Below, one piece after another: positions 40,807-49,751 of a stretch of 64,000 bases of DNA. The first letter of the stretch is position 1, and every line of letters begins with the position of its first letter. The stretch spans positions 1-64,000 of the forward strand of contig JAKSMC010000003.1 in the NCBI GenBank assembly GCA_024400835.1. The letters run 5' to 3'. A model generated the notes under the pieces. That model saw only the letters and a program-made list of their open reading frames with translations, was not told where the DNA came from and searched no databases. This stretch comes from Bacteroidales bacterium (lineage in GTDB: Bacteria; Bacteroidota; Bacteroidia; Bacteroidales; WCHB1-69). A program made the position numbers and the translations under genes.

Positions 40807-43800
40807 ATGTTTAGAAAATTATCAAGTTTGCTTTTCGTCATGCTGTTTGCCACTCTGTGCTATGCACAGGGTGAGGACATTCGTTACACCCTTCTACAAT
40901 CTTCAGCAGAAGGTGTCACCGTGAAGGTCGATTTTCCCTCCTACGAAGCTATTCCGGTAGATGTGAACGGCTCTACGATGTATCGTCTCAAGATGCAGCA
41001 CGGTTATCCGCTGTTGGAAGCCGGTGCCCCGGAACTGCTGCAGACAGCCATCTCCCTGATTGTCCCTGAAAACAGTCAGCCTACAGCGAAAATCATCGAC
41101 GCTCAATACACCATCGTCAACAATTTCGAGTTGGCGCCATCCAAAGGCAAGCTTTATCGCAATATCAATCCTGCCACAGTAGCCTACACAAAGGGCGATG
41201 TTTATGCCGAGAACCGTATGCTCCTGGACGACCAGGTTAACCTTGGCGAAATCTACCAACTGCACGACTATCAAGGTGTGGCAGTCCAGCTTTTCCCATT
41301 CGCCTATAATCCCGCTCAAAAAGAGTTGAAGGCATACACGAGTCTCACCTTCAAGGTCGATTTCAACAGCAACGGCTCATTCAAGCGTTTGAGCAGCGTC
41401 ACCAAGACCTTTAACGACATTTACGCCGACCATTTTCTAAACTATGCAACCGCCAAATCCACTCCGTTGGAAGAAGACGGTGACATTCTTATTCTTGCCC
41501 CGCAGGCATTTCTCGACGTTATGAAACCATACGCCGACTGGAAAATCAAGAACGGCTACAACACGGAAATCGTTTCCCTGTCAGAAGTAGGCAATACCAG
41601 TTCTGCCGTCAGAACATACATCGCCAATTATTACAACAGCCACGATCTGGTGTACGTGCTTTTGGTAGGCGACAACAACCAGTTCCCGACCATCAGCGTG
41701 GGCGGCAATGTCAGCGACAACTACTACGGAGAGATTGTGGGCAATGACAAGTATCCCGACGTCATCATCGGCAAGATTTCCGCCGAAACCCCTGACCAGG
41801 CAGCCTTGCAGGTCAGCAAGTTCATCCAATACGAGCAAGCCCCAGCAGAGACCAGCCATTTCCCGGTATTCTGCGGCATCGGTTCCTCCGAAGGTCCTGG
41901 CGACAACAGCGAATACGACTACGCACACATCCGCAATATCGGCAACAAACTGCAAGCCTACACCTACACTTCCGGCTATGAAATTTTCGACGGCAGCCGC
42001 GGCGGCCTTGATGCCAACGGCGACGCCACAGCCGCCCAAGTCACTGCAGCCGTCAACGCCGGCACTGGCATCATCAACTACACGGGACACGGTGACTACA
42101 ATATGTGGTACACTTCATACTTCCTCAACACCAATGTGAACAACCTTTCCAATTTCGACAAGCTTCCCTTCATCATATCCGTTGCGTGCTTGAATGGCGA
42201 CTACAGTGGCCAAACCTGTTTTGCCGAGGCCTGGCTTCGCGCCAGCAAAAACGGCAGACCTACAGGAGCAGTCGGCACTTTGATGGCAACCATCTCCCAG
42301 CCGTGGAACTCCCCGATGTGCGCCCAGGACCGCATGATCGAAATCCTGACCGGCACCAGCGCCGTGGCACAGAAACGCACCTTCGGCGGCATTGCCTTCA
42401 ACGGCATTATCAAAATGCTGGACACCTATAACGATTATGAAGTGGCTCGAACGTGGATTCTCTTCGGCGACCCCGCCATGATGGTGCGCACCGCCATTCC
42501 GCAGCAGTTGGCTGTTGACTATGAGCCTGAAATCCGCGTGGGCATGGCCAGCACCTCCTTTACTTCCACCACAGAGAACGCCAAAATCGTGCTTACCAAG
42601 GGTGAAACGATTGTCGCCAAAGGCTATATTGCCAACGGATCCTGCACCTTGAACCTGCCGAACGACCTGGAGCCCACCGACACACTCCACCTTTTGGCAT
42701 GCGCCCCCAACTACCTGCCTCTGGAGGCCGACATCGTCATCATCCCCAATGCCGGACCCTACGTTGTCTGCCAGAACCTGACGCTGCACGACAACAGAAA
42801 CAACGACGGCTTGGCCGACTACGGCGAGACACTGACCATTGACGCCACCCTGAAGAACGTCGGTATAGAAAATGCTCATAACACTCGAATCGTCCTTACC
42901 ACCGACGATCCTTATTTGACCGTTTCCAACGGCGTGCTTGTCGTCAATGACTTAAATGCCGACAACAGCAACACCTACAACACGGCATTCACAGTAAAAG
43001 TAAGCAATAACGCACCGGCATTCCACAACGCCGTTGTCAACTTCCAAATCACCACCGAGGGAGAAGACACTCACAACTCCTCCAAGAACATTGCATTGCA
43101 TGCTCCCTTGTTCAAATGCAGTGAGATTGCCGTGGATGACGCTTCACAAGGTAATGGCAACCAGAAGATAGACCTTCATGAAACCGCCCTGCTGAAAGTT
43201 GTTGTCAGCAATGACGGCAACAGCGCTTCATCAGCAGGCACCGCCTACATCAGCAACCCTGACGGCAACCTCGTGCTCTACCGCTACCCGCAGGAAATTC
43301 CCGCACTGGCAGTTGGTGAAAGCCATACGCTGCAATTCCGTGCCGCCGCTCGCGCCAACGAACCTACTACCGCACAAATCCACACCGTATTCGTCACCAC
43401 CAACGGCTTCAGCTACACTCAAGACATCAACGTCAAAGTCGGATTCGTGATGGAAGACTGGGAAAGCGGTGATTTCACCGCCTTCAACTGGAACAACACC
43501 TCCTCAAGTCCTTGGACAATTACCACACAAACACCATACGAAGGCACCTATGCTGCCCGTTCTGGCTCCATTAGCAACAGCAGCAACAGCTCAATATATG
43601 TCTCCTACACCAACACTGCCGACGACACCTTGTCCTTCTACTATAAAGTCTCTTCCGAAGAAGGCTATGACTTCCTGAAATTCTTCATCGACAACTCCGT
43701 AGTTGAAAAATGGAGTGGCAATATCGGTTGGACAAAATACAGCGTAAATGTCCCTGCCGGCACCCACACTTACAAATGGCAGTATATCAAGGATTCCTAT

Positions 43801-44130
43801 ATGTCCAGCGGCAGTGATATGGCGATGATCGACAACATCAGCTTCCCCTGTATGAGCAAAACCACAGGCATCGAAGACTTCTTCACAGATGATGTCGTAG
43901 TATATCCAAACCCCACCACCGACAATGTACAAATACTTCTGCCGGAAATGGAAAATCTGAACGACATCCAATTGCAGTTGTTCGACCTGTCTGGAAGACT
44001 GCTTCAGCAAGAAACGGTGACCTCAACCAGCACGACACTGTCCCTGAGCAATTTCGCACAAGGTATCTATATTTTGAAACTGACAGACAAACATAACATT
44101 CTTAAAACCATCAAAATCGTCAAGCAATAA
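40807..44130 (+). CDS. Gingipain-like cysteine peptidase (C25) secreted by the type IX system
   Basis: A 1107-residue secreted protein: signal MFRKLSSLLFVMLFATLCYA, a C25 propeptide region to about residue 210, then the catalytic domain. The catalytic His is H428 in INYTGHGDYNMW and the Cys C461 in SVACLNGDYSG; their spacing of 33 is the same as in RgpB. CARF-like/Ig-like beta domains (about 590-900) and a beta-sandwich domain follow, ending in a type A sorting domain (VVVYPNPTTDNVQI, then NFAQGIYILKL). It is expected on the cell surface or released, degrading host or dietary protein. The surE start overlaps its stop (TAATG). The remaining T9SS genes are not in the window. Confidence 0.92.
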   Translation: MFRKLSSLLFVMLFATLCYAQGEDIRYTLLQSSAEGVTVKVDFPSYEAIPVDVNGSTMYRLKMQHGYPLLEAGAPELLQTAISLIVPENSQPTAKIIDAQYTIVNNFELAPSKGKLYRNINPATVAYTKGDVYAENRMLLDDQVNLGEIYQLHDYQGVAVQLFPFAYNPAQKELKAYTSLTFKVDFNSNGSFKRLSSVTKTFNDIYADHFLNYATAKSTPLEEDGDILILAPQAFLDVMKPYADWKIKNGYNTEIVSLSEVGNTSSAVRTYIANYYNSHDLVYVLLVGDNNQFPTISVGGNVSDNYYGEIVGNDKYPDVIIGKISAETPDQAALQVSKFIQYEQAPAETSHFPVFCGIGSSEGPGDNSEYDYAHIRNIGNKLQAYTYTSGYEIFDGSRGGLDANGDATAAQVTAAVNAGTGIINYTGHGDYNMWYTSYFLNTNVNNLSNFDKLPFIISVACLNGDYSGQTCFAEAWLRASKNGRPTGAVGTLMATISQPWNSPMCAQDRMIEILTGTSAVAQKRTFGGIAFNGIIKMLDTYNDYEVARTWILFGDPAMMVRTAIPQQLAVDYEPEIRVGMASTSFTSTTENAKIVLTKGETIVAKGYIANGSCTLNLPNDLEPTDTLHLLACAPNYLPLEADIVIIPNAGPYVVCQNLTLHDNRNNDGLADYGETLTIDATLKNVGIENAHNTRIVLTTDDPYLTVSNGVLVVNDLNADNSNTYNTAFTVKVSNNAPAFHNAVVNFQITTEGEDTHNSSKNIALHAPLFKCSEIAVDDASQGNGNQKIDLHETALLKVVVSNDGNSASSAGTAYISNPDGNLVLYRYPQEIPALAVGESHTLQFRAAARANEPTTAQIHTVFVTTNGFSYTQDINVKVGFVMEDWESGDFTAFNWNNTSSSPWTITTQTPYEGTYAARSGSISNSSNSSIYVSYTNTADDTLSFYYKVSSEEGYDFLKFFIDNSVVEKWSGNIGWTKYSVNVPAGTHTYKWQYIKDSYMSSGSDMAMIDNISFPCMSKTTGIEDFFTDDVVVYPNPTTDNVQILLPEMENLNDIQLQLFDLSGRLLQQETVTSTSTTLSLSNFAQGIYILKLTDKHNILKTIKIVKQ

Positions 44131-44909
44131 TGAGCAAACCGCTGATATTAGTAGTGAATGACGACGGCTACGAGGCTAAGGGCCTGGAAGCCATGGTGGA
44201 GATTGCCAAGACCTTCGGCGAAGTCGTCGTCGTAGTTCCTGACAGAACGCAGTCTGCCACCTCCCACGCCATCACGATGAACGTGCCCTTGCGCGTGAAC
44301 CTGTACAAGACCATTGACGGTGTGCCCTACTATCGCACCAACGGCACTCCCACCGACTGCATGAAGTTAGGAGAGAAAGTTGTGCTCAAGGGGCGCCAAA
44401 TAGACCTCGTACTGTCGGGTATCAACCACGGCTCCAACTCCTCCGTCAGCCTGCTGTACTCCGGCACTATGGCGGCCGCCATCGAAGCCACTTTCGACAA
44501 CATCCCCGCTGTCGGCATTTCCCTGCAGGACTATTCCGCCGACGCCGACTTCACCGCCTGCGTGCACTACGGCAAAATCATCGTCCGCCAAGTCCTGGAA
44601 AAAGGCATTCCGCCCTACATCTCCCTGAATGTTAACTTCCCGAAAGTTCCTCTCGAGGACATCAAGGGCATCAAAATCACGAGGCAGACCAAGGGCTACT
44701 GGCACGAGGATATGGAAGAGCACATCGACGCTATGGGCCGCAAGTACTACTGGCTCTCCGGCTATTTAGTCAACACAGACAACAAAGAGGACTCCTGCGA
44801 ATGGGCCCTCCAACACAATTATATATCCATACAGCCCGTACAGGTCGATATGACGGCCTACGAAGCAATGAAAGACATTAAATTTTTAGAAGATGAATTT
44901 AAAAGATAA
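44130..44909 (+). CDS. surE: 5'-nucleotidase SurE
   Basis: A 259-residue protein starting MSKPLILVVNDDGYEAKGLE, the metal-binding NDDG motif, followed by VVVPDRTQSATSHAIT and SGINHGSNSSVSLLYSGTMA. It hydrolyses nucleoside monophosphates and other phosphates. It is coupled to the peptidase gene by a one-base overlap (TAATG) and overlaps the next small gene by 17 bp. Confidence 0.95.
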   Translation: MSKPLILVVNDDGYEAKGLEAMVEIAKTFGEVVVVVPDRTQSATSHAITMNVPLRVNLYKTIDGVPYYRTNGTPTDCMKLGEKVVLKGRQIDLVLSGINHGSNSSVSLLYSGTMAAAIEATFDNIPAVGISLQDYSADADFTACVHYGKIIVRQVLEKGIPPYISLNVNFPKVPLEDIKGIKITRQTKGYWHEDMEEHIDAMGRKYYWLSGYLVNTDNKEDSCEWALQHNYISIQPVQVDMTAYEAMKDIKFLEDEFKR

Positions 44910-45210
44910 ACTCAGAAGCGACTCCTACGCCTTGGGCGTAATCACCGGCATTGTGGTACCCATCGTGCTTTTCGTCATCCTTATGGGCGGTCTTATGCTG
45001 CTCGTACATGCCAAACCGGACATGACCCTGCGCAACCCGAACCTCTACAAGGTTCTGATTCCGAAGTTCATCCTCATTGCCATGTTGCCCTCCGTATTCA
45101 TTATGCGGCACTATCTGCTCAACCTCAAATACGACAAAACAGGAAGAGGAATCCTGATTTCCACCTTCCTGTTAGGTATTGTTTTTGTGATTGTGCAGTT
45201 TACGCTGTAA
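44893..45210 (+). CDS. Small membrane protein of unknown function
   Basis: A 105-residue protein with three hydrophobic segments (VITGIVVPIVLFVILMGGLM, FILIAMLPSVFIM, ILISTFLLGIVFVIVQFTL). It overlaps surE by 17 bp, so it is very likely cotranslated. In related genomes a small membrane protein often follows surE and precedes lpxB; lpxB is not present here. The family is not recognised. Confidence 0.8.
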   Translation: MNLKDKLRSDSYALGVITGIVVPIVLFVILMGGLMLLVHAKPDMTLRNPNLYKVLIPKFILIAMLPSVFIMRHYLLNLKYDKTGRGILISTFLLGIVFVIVQFTL

Positions 45211-45237
45211 TTTGGTCGCAGCCATTTCGTACATTGC

Positions 45238-45348
45238 CTGGAAGGCAACACATATTCGCCGTTGTGCTGGCTTCCAGCCAGAGGTGCTGTCGCGACGTCT
45301 CGTCCAGAGACTTCGTCCCCGGTTACCACTATACTGGCTTCCAGCCAG
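45238..45348. repeat. Dispersed palindrome CTGGCTTCCAGCCAG, two copies
   Basis: Perfect 6-bp-stem hairpins at 45267-45281 and 45334-45348, with CGACGTCTCGTCCAGAGACT between them and CCTGGAAGGC at 45238. The whole block looks like a dispersed intergenic repeat; no gene is seen in 45211-45420. Confidence 0.7.
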
Positions 45349-45438
45349 TTTGCGAAAAGCTTATAGTAAGCTTTTGTTGGGACGAAAAGCTTTCACTTTG
45401 AATATTTCTTTCACTTGTTAATAATTCTTAATAATCAA

Positions 45439-45449
45439 GGGGGGGGGGG
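45439..45449 (+). repeat. Homopolymer of 11 G
   Basis: The longest mononucleotide G run in the window, 22 bp upstream of a TACCTTTG box. Such tracts slip readily in replication. Confidence 0.85.
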
Positions 45450-45471
45450 ATTTTTGTATTTAAAAAATCTC

Positions 45472-45479
45472 TACCTTTG
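45472..45479 (+). promoter_or_regulatory. Promoter -7 box (TACCTTTG)
   Basis: TAnnTTTGC with a TTTG at 45453-45456 upstream. It drives the decayed frame at 45522 and perhaps the outer-membrane protein gene at 45862. Confidence 0.5.
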
Positions 45480-45521
45480 CCCCGTCTTTTTTGACAAAAC
45501 AACCTTTAAATATCTCTCATT

Positions 45522-45759
45522 ATGAAGCCCGAATGTAAAGATATGGTAACTTTTCGCCCGAAAGGTGGTATCTTTGTGTTGGGCAAGAATCATTTCCTTG
45601 GATAAGTCCTCTGCCGTTTCAGCGTGCGCCAGCGGTGGAGGAAACAGATGCCCTTGCAGACTATTCCATCAAGAAGCTTGGACGGATGGGAATGTTGCTT
45701 GGAGTTCCAGTTCCATCGGTCTCTCTATCGGCTATCGCTTTATGTGTCTCCGCCCGTGA
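45522..45759 (+). pseudogene. Decayed gene remnant
   Basis: ATG at 45522 reads MKPECKDMVTFRPKGGIFVL and stops at codon 28. A second frame to 45759 ends WTDGNVAWSSSSIGLSIGYR followed by FMCLRP. The GGIFVLG start and the SIGYR ending recall formylglycine-generating-enzyme-like (SUMF1) domains with the middle deleted, but a barrel C-terminus is also possible. The identification is weak; that it is not an intact gene is clearer. Confidence 0.4.
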
Positions 45760-45861
45760 AAATGCGGTAGTCTGTTTTATTTTTTGGAAGAATCCCTTCA
45801 TTCCCCATTGTATTTGAATAAACTCGCTCTCCACAAACCACTTAACTAATTCCTTGCCACA

Positions 45862-47481
45862 ATGAAAAATATCAAAACATATCTATTAGCAACATGGATT
45901 GTGCTTCTGTTCCTTTGCCCCTCCATTGCCAAAGGACAAAATGGTAAACCGTTTCCCAACGGCTTCCACCTCGGCATTACAGGGGAGGGAAATGTGGCAG
46001 AACGAATGACTGCTTATCGCTTGTCTGGTGATTTGCCTGTTCCAAAATGTATTCCGGTGATGGGATGGAAAAGTGGTTTGGAGTTGTCTTACCATTTTGC
46101 CGATTATTTTGGGGTTTCTTTGGGATTGCATTACGGAACAACGGCTCAAGTAGATTGCTTTAAATATGATGTTAATCTTAATGCCTATATAGGCATTCGT
46201 TTCGCAGATAGAATATGTGATTTTCAAATGCCCGTCAAGTTTGAGTTCCATCTGCCTGTCAAATCAAGCAATTGGTCCGTATATAGTACAATAGGCATAA
46301 ATTTGGTGGATGTAATACCTGCTATTTATTATCAGGCGAAAGGTAGAAATCCACATGTGGCCGATGATTTCTGCTACGAATTTATTTTTACAGATGGAGA
46401 AAATGCTGGTTATAAACAAATTCTCTATGACGAAAACGGCTACAAGCTGAAAATAGATGCCCAGTTAAATCTGGGCGTCTATTATCGGCTGCCCTATAAC
46501 GACCTTCTACGGTTAGGAATAGTTGCCAATTTCGCATTCAGAGACAAATTAGTGGGCTACTATAAATACCGTGATTTTGATAATGAATTTGGTGCGATGT
46601 CTTATCGCCACAACTACATCGGATTGGAGGCGGCCTACATACACAGTTTCAAAACCCGTGCCCAAAGGAAGTCCCTTCAACCAAAAGAAACGGAGACGTT
46701 TGATTTCAGCCATCCTGTGCATTCCGTTTCCGTACAGATGGACAATGCCCTGGTGTTGGGCAACCGGATCGCCTTCAAGGAAGGTATTTCTCGTGCAATG
46801 TGCCGTGCCACCTATAGCCCGGAACTTTCCCTGAAGTACAACTGCACTTTCGCCAAAGGCTTCGGTCTGTCGGCTGCTATTCCATTCGGATTCTACGCCC
46901 CCTACCTGAAGGTGGATTTGACCAACGCCCTTCCCCGTGATACCGTATGGAGCAACGGAGCCGTCGGCGAGGAAAATCTACGGGACAACGAGTGGAAGCT
47001 GGGCGGCTTCTATACGGGATTGGCCCTGCGCGCCTCCTATACCAAGGCCATTCATCGCAATGTGTTCATCCAGCCGGAGCTGGGCCTGTCGTGGAAGTTC
47101 CTGCTCAGTTCCTTGAATTCCTATTTGTCCGCGCCGCAATGTTGGTATGCCTATATGGCTCCAAATTCCGCGCAGGGCGAGCCGCTGCCCGTCTATGCGA
47201 TGATGTATCTGCAATACCCCAAGCTCAACTGGGTGCCCAACCTCTCGGGCGCACTCAACTTCTTGGTACACGGAAAGAACCCGTGCCACAACTTCGTGTT
47301 CGGCCTTGACTTCAACGTCGATTTTTCCAAACAAATGGTAATCAATTACGCAACGGACATTAATATGCCAGAAAAATACCGTTCGGCAGGCCAGTTCGTC
47401 TTCAATATGACCACCATCGGCCTGCACGTGGGGTATCAGTTCATGACGGGGAGGAAACAGGAGATAGGTAATAGGGAATAG
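45862..47481 (+). CDS. Large outer-membrane beta-barrel protein, unknown function
   Basis: A 539-residue protein with signal MKNIKTYLLATWIVLLFLCP (cleavage near AKGQ). Amphipathic aromatic strands run throughout (GLELSYHFADYFGVSLGLHY, RHNYIGLEAAYIHSF, ATYSPELSLKYNCTFAKGFG, TIGLHVGYQFM). It reads as two barrel-like halves joined near residue 275 (THE KPKETETFDF region). The first half is visibly more AT-rich than the second. The last residues (KQEIGNRE) are encoded by a GGTAATAGGGAATAG word repeat. No family is named. Confidence 0.75.
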   Translation: MKNIKTYLLATWIVLLFLCPSIAKGQNGKPFPNGFHLGITGEGNVAERMTAYRLSGDLPVPKCIPVMGWKSGLELSYHFADYFGVSLGLHYGTTAQVDCFKYDVNLNAYIGIRFADRICDFQMPVKFEFHLPVKSSNWSVYSTIGINLVDVIPAIYYQAKGRNPHVADDFCYEFIFTDGENAGYKQILYDENGYKLKIDAQLNLGVYYRLPYNDLLRLGIVANFAFRDKLVGYYKYRDFDNEFGAMSYRHNYIGLEAAYIHSFKTRAQRKSLQPKETETFDFSHPVHSVSVQMDNALVLGNRIAFKEGISRAMCRATYSPELSLKYNCTFAKGFGLSAAIPFGFYAPYLKVDLTNALPRDTVWSNGAVGEENLRDNEWKLGGFYTGLALRASYTKAIHRNVFIQPELGLSWKFLLSSLNSYLSAPQCWYAYMAPNSAQGEPLPVYAMMYLQYPKLNWVPNLSGALNFLVHGKNPCHNFVFGLDFNVDFSKQMVINYATDINMPEKYRSAGQFVFNMTTIGLHVGYQFMTGRKQEIGNRE

Positions 47482-47503
47482 GTAACAGGGAATAGGGATA
47501 AGG
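47460..47503. repeat. GGTAATAGGGAATA word repeat
   Basis: GAGATAGGTAATAGGGAATA and following words overlap the 3' end of the outer-membrane protein gene and encode its last residues. Confidence 0.75.
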
Positions 47504-47574
47504 TGATGTTGCCTTTGATTTAACATTGAGCCTTTCACTTTGCTCTGTCTAAACAAAAGATACGCTGATTAAAC

Positions 47575-47607
47575 AAAGCTCCCCAAACTTGATGTCTGGG
47601 GAGCTTT
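47575..47607. terminator. Bidirectional terminator between the barrel gene and dnaJ
   Basis: AAAGCTCCCCA (47575-47585) and TGGGGAGCTTT (47597-47607) form a perfect 11-bp stem with an 11-base loop; T-runs exist in the plus direction. It serves the convergent genes at 45862-47481 (+) and 47622-48812 (-). Confidence 0.85.
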
Positions 47608-47621
47608 TATGTTATTGCATA

Positions 47622-48812
47622 TTAGTCTCTGAAGAACTGCCGCACGCGGTTGAAGAAACTGCGCTCGTTCTTGCCAGGCTTAGGGATAAAATTTTCGTGC
47701 GTACTTAATTTTTCCACCAGTTCCTTCTCTTCCTTCGTCAGTGACTTGGGCGTCCAGACGTTGACGTTGACGATGAGGTCGCCCACGTTGTTGGACTGCA
47801 GTTGCGGAAGGCCCTTGCCTTGCAGTCTGAGAACCTGACCGCCCTGGGTGCCGGCCGCAATCTTGACTTTGGCCTTGCCGCCGAGGGTGGGGATTTCCAC
47901 CGAAGAACCTAAGGCCGCCTGCGGGAAGCTGATGTAGTAGTTCAGATACAGATTGTTGCCGTCACGTTCGAAGACATCGTGATCGGCCACCTCGATAGCG
48001 ACAAGCAAATCGCCGTTGACACCCCCGTTGGCAGCAGCGTGGCCCTTGCCGCGCATAGTGAGCTGCATGCCGTTATCGACACCTGCCGGGATGGAGACTT
48101 GGATAATCTCCTGACCTTGCACAATGCCGTGGCCGTGGCAATGGGGACACGGATCCTTGATAATCTCGCCCGTGCCGTTACAACGGGAACAGACGGACAC
48201 CTGCTGCATGATGCCGAACATGCTGCGCTGCTGGCGCACCTCCTGTCCGGAACCGTGACAAGTTGGGCACGTCTCCTTGCTGTGCTCGTCCTTGGCTCCT
48301 GTGCCGTGACAATGCTCACAGGGGACATACTTGTTGATCTTCAATTTCTTTTCCGTACCGGTAGCAACTTCTTCGAGGGTCATCTTCACCTTGATGCGAA
48401 GATTGCCGCCCTTGCGCACAGCGCGTTGGCCCTGGCCGTAACCGCTGCCACCACCGCCGAACAAGTCTCCGATGTTGAAGCCGAAACCGCCGCCACCACC
48501 GCCGAACACATCGGCAAAGTGACTGAAAATATCATTGACATTGAAGCCTGAGAAATCGGAAGCCGCTCCGCCCATGCCGGCATGGCCGAACTGGTCGTAA
48601 CGCGCCTTCTTGTCCGGATTGCTCAACACTTCATAAGCCTCGGCAGCCTCTTTGAACTTCTCTTCGGCATCCTTCTTTTCCTCATCCGAACCATTTACCC
48701 AACGGTCTGGATGATATTGCATGGCCTTCTTTCTATAGGCCTTCTTTATCTCGTCAGCGGATGAGCTTTTGTCCACCCCCAATACTTCATAATAATCTCT
48801 TTTCTCTGCCAT
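47622..48812 (-). CDS. dnaJ: Chaperone protein DnaJ
   Basis: A 396-residue type I DnaJ: J domain MAEKRDYYEVLGVDKSSSAD with HPD in YHPDRW, a Gly/Phe-rich linker (DVFGGGGGGFGFNIGDLFGG), four zinc-finger motifs (CEHCHGTG, CPTCHGSG, CSRCNGTG, CPHCHGHG) and a C-terminal substrate domain. It stimulates DnaK with GrpE, encoded just upstream. The ATG at 48812 is fixed by the J domain. Confidence 0.97.
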   Translation of the reverse strand: MAEKRDYYEVLGVDKSSSADEIKKAYRKKAMQYHPDRWVNGSDEEKKDAEEKFKEAAEAYEVLSNPDKKARYDQFGHAGMGGAASDFSGFNVNDIFSHFADVFGGGGGGFGFNIGDLFGGGGSGYGQGQRAVRKGGNLRIKVKMTLEEVATGTEKKLKINKYVPCEHCHGTGAKDEHSKETCPTCHGSGQEVRQQRSMFGIMQQVSVCSRCNGTGEIIKDPCPHCHGHGIVQGQEIIQVSIPAGVDNGMQLTMRGKGHAAANGGVNGDLLVAIEVADHDVFERDGNNLYLNYYISFPQAALGSSVEIPTLGGKAKVKIAAGTQGGQVLRLQGKGLPQLQSNNVGDLIVNVNVWTPKSLTKEEKELVEKLSTHENFIPKPGKNERSFFNRVRQFFRD

Positions 48813-48832
48813 AATATTGTTGTTCCTTTTTA

Positions 48833-48900
48833 GAAACCTGAAACCTTTGATCTGACGCAATGAATTGCGTCCCTACATCTTGAAACTTGAAACCTGAAAC
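48833..48900. repeat. Word repeats and hairpin in the grpE-dnaJ gap
   Basis: GAAACCTGAAACC at 48833, the inverted repeat ACGCAAT/ATTGCGT at 48855-48870, and CTTGAAACTTGAAACCTGAA at 48879-48900. Identical style to 62418-62446. Confidence 0.65.
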
Positions 48901-48914
48901 TATCGGCTATGTCT

Positions 48915-49538
48915 CTACTGGGCTACAACGACTTTTGCGTAACGGATAACCTTTTCCTTAATCTTATAGCCTTTTTCCGTCACATCGATAACCTTGCCTT
49001 TGTCCTCCTCTTTGTCGGTGGGGAATTGGGTGACCGCTTCGTGGAAGTTGGTGTCGAAGACTTCGCCTTTGGCCACGATTTCTTCTACATCGAAACGTTT
49101 GAGCATCTGCACCAACTTGTTGTAAATAATGTTAAAGCCCTCTTTGATAGCGGCAATGTCCTCCACCTTCTCATTGGCAGCGATGGCACGCTCGAAGTCA
49201 TCAATGATGGGCAGCAAGCTGACAATCACTTTTTCCGATGCGGTGGACAGCATTTCAAGTTTCTCGCGGTTCACGCGCTTTTTATAATTGTCGAATTCAG
49301 AGAAAAGACGCAGAAATCTGTCATTCAATTCTGCCTTTTCCTCTTTCATCTTCTCGATTTGTGCTTCCAATTCCTGGATTCTTTCTTTATCCTTATTGTT
49401 TTTCTTAGAAAATATGCCACCTTTCTTCTTAGTGTCAGTTTCTTCCGACAAATTGTCAGTTTGTGGCGCATTTTCCACTTCTTCCATCTGTTTTGCTTCG
49501 TTTTCGAGTACTTGGTCTTGAGTATTGTCGTTTTCCAT
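48915..49538 (-). CDS. grpE: Nucleotide exchange factor GrpE
   Basis: A 207-residue protein: a charged N-terminal part, a long coiled coil (ERIQELEAQIEKMKEEKAEL), then the beta-wing domain with LLPIIDDFERAIAANEK and GEVFDTNFHEAVTQFPTD. It exchanges ADP on DnaK. It is transcribed with dnaJ (102-bp gap); dnaK is not in the window. Confidence 0.95.
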   Translation of the reverse strand: MENDNTQDQVLENEAKQMEEVENAPQTDNLSEETDTKKKGGIFSKKNNKDKERIQELEAQIEKMKEEKAELNDRFLRLFSEFDNYKKRVNREKLEMLSTASEKVIVSLLPIIDDFERAIAANEKVEDIAAIKEGFNIIYNKLVQMLKRFDVEEIVAKGEVFDTNFHEAVTQFPTDKEEDKGKVIDVTEKGYKIKEKVIRYAKVVVAQ

Positions 49539-49670
49539 AATCTATTTGTTTATAGCGTTTTATAATGCATGTCAAAGGATGCGGACCTGATTTGGCACAG
49601 ATTCGCCGGGTTTTGTCTTGCAAATAATTTGCCAAAAAATGACATTTTAGTAAAAAACATTCTGCCAAAA

Positions 49671-49704
49671 ACAAAACGGGCGACCCTTTGTCCGCCCGTT
49701 TTGT
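49671..49704 (-). terminator. Terminator of ackA
   Basis: ACAAAACGGGCG (49671-49682) and CGCCCGTTTTGT (49693-49704) form a perfect 12-bp stem with a 10-base loop, with T-runs on both sides. It lies 48 bp after the ackA stop; grpE starts further left. Confidence 0.85.
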
Positions 49705-49712
49705 TTTTTGTA

Positions 49713-49734
49713 GAGACGATGCGTGCACCGTCTC
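49713..49734. repeat. Dispersed inverted repeat GAGACG..CGTCTC
   Basis: GAGACG and CGTCTC around ATGCGTGCAC. A related word (GTAGAGACGCGCC) occurs at 16894. Confidence 0.55.
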
Positions 49735-49751
49735 AATAATATGTCAATAAA

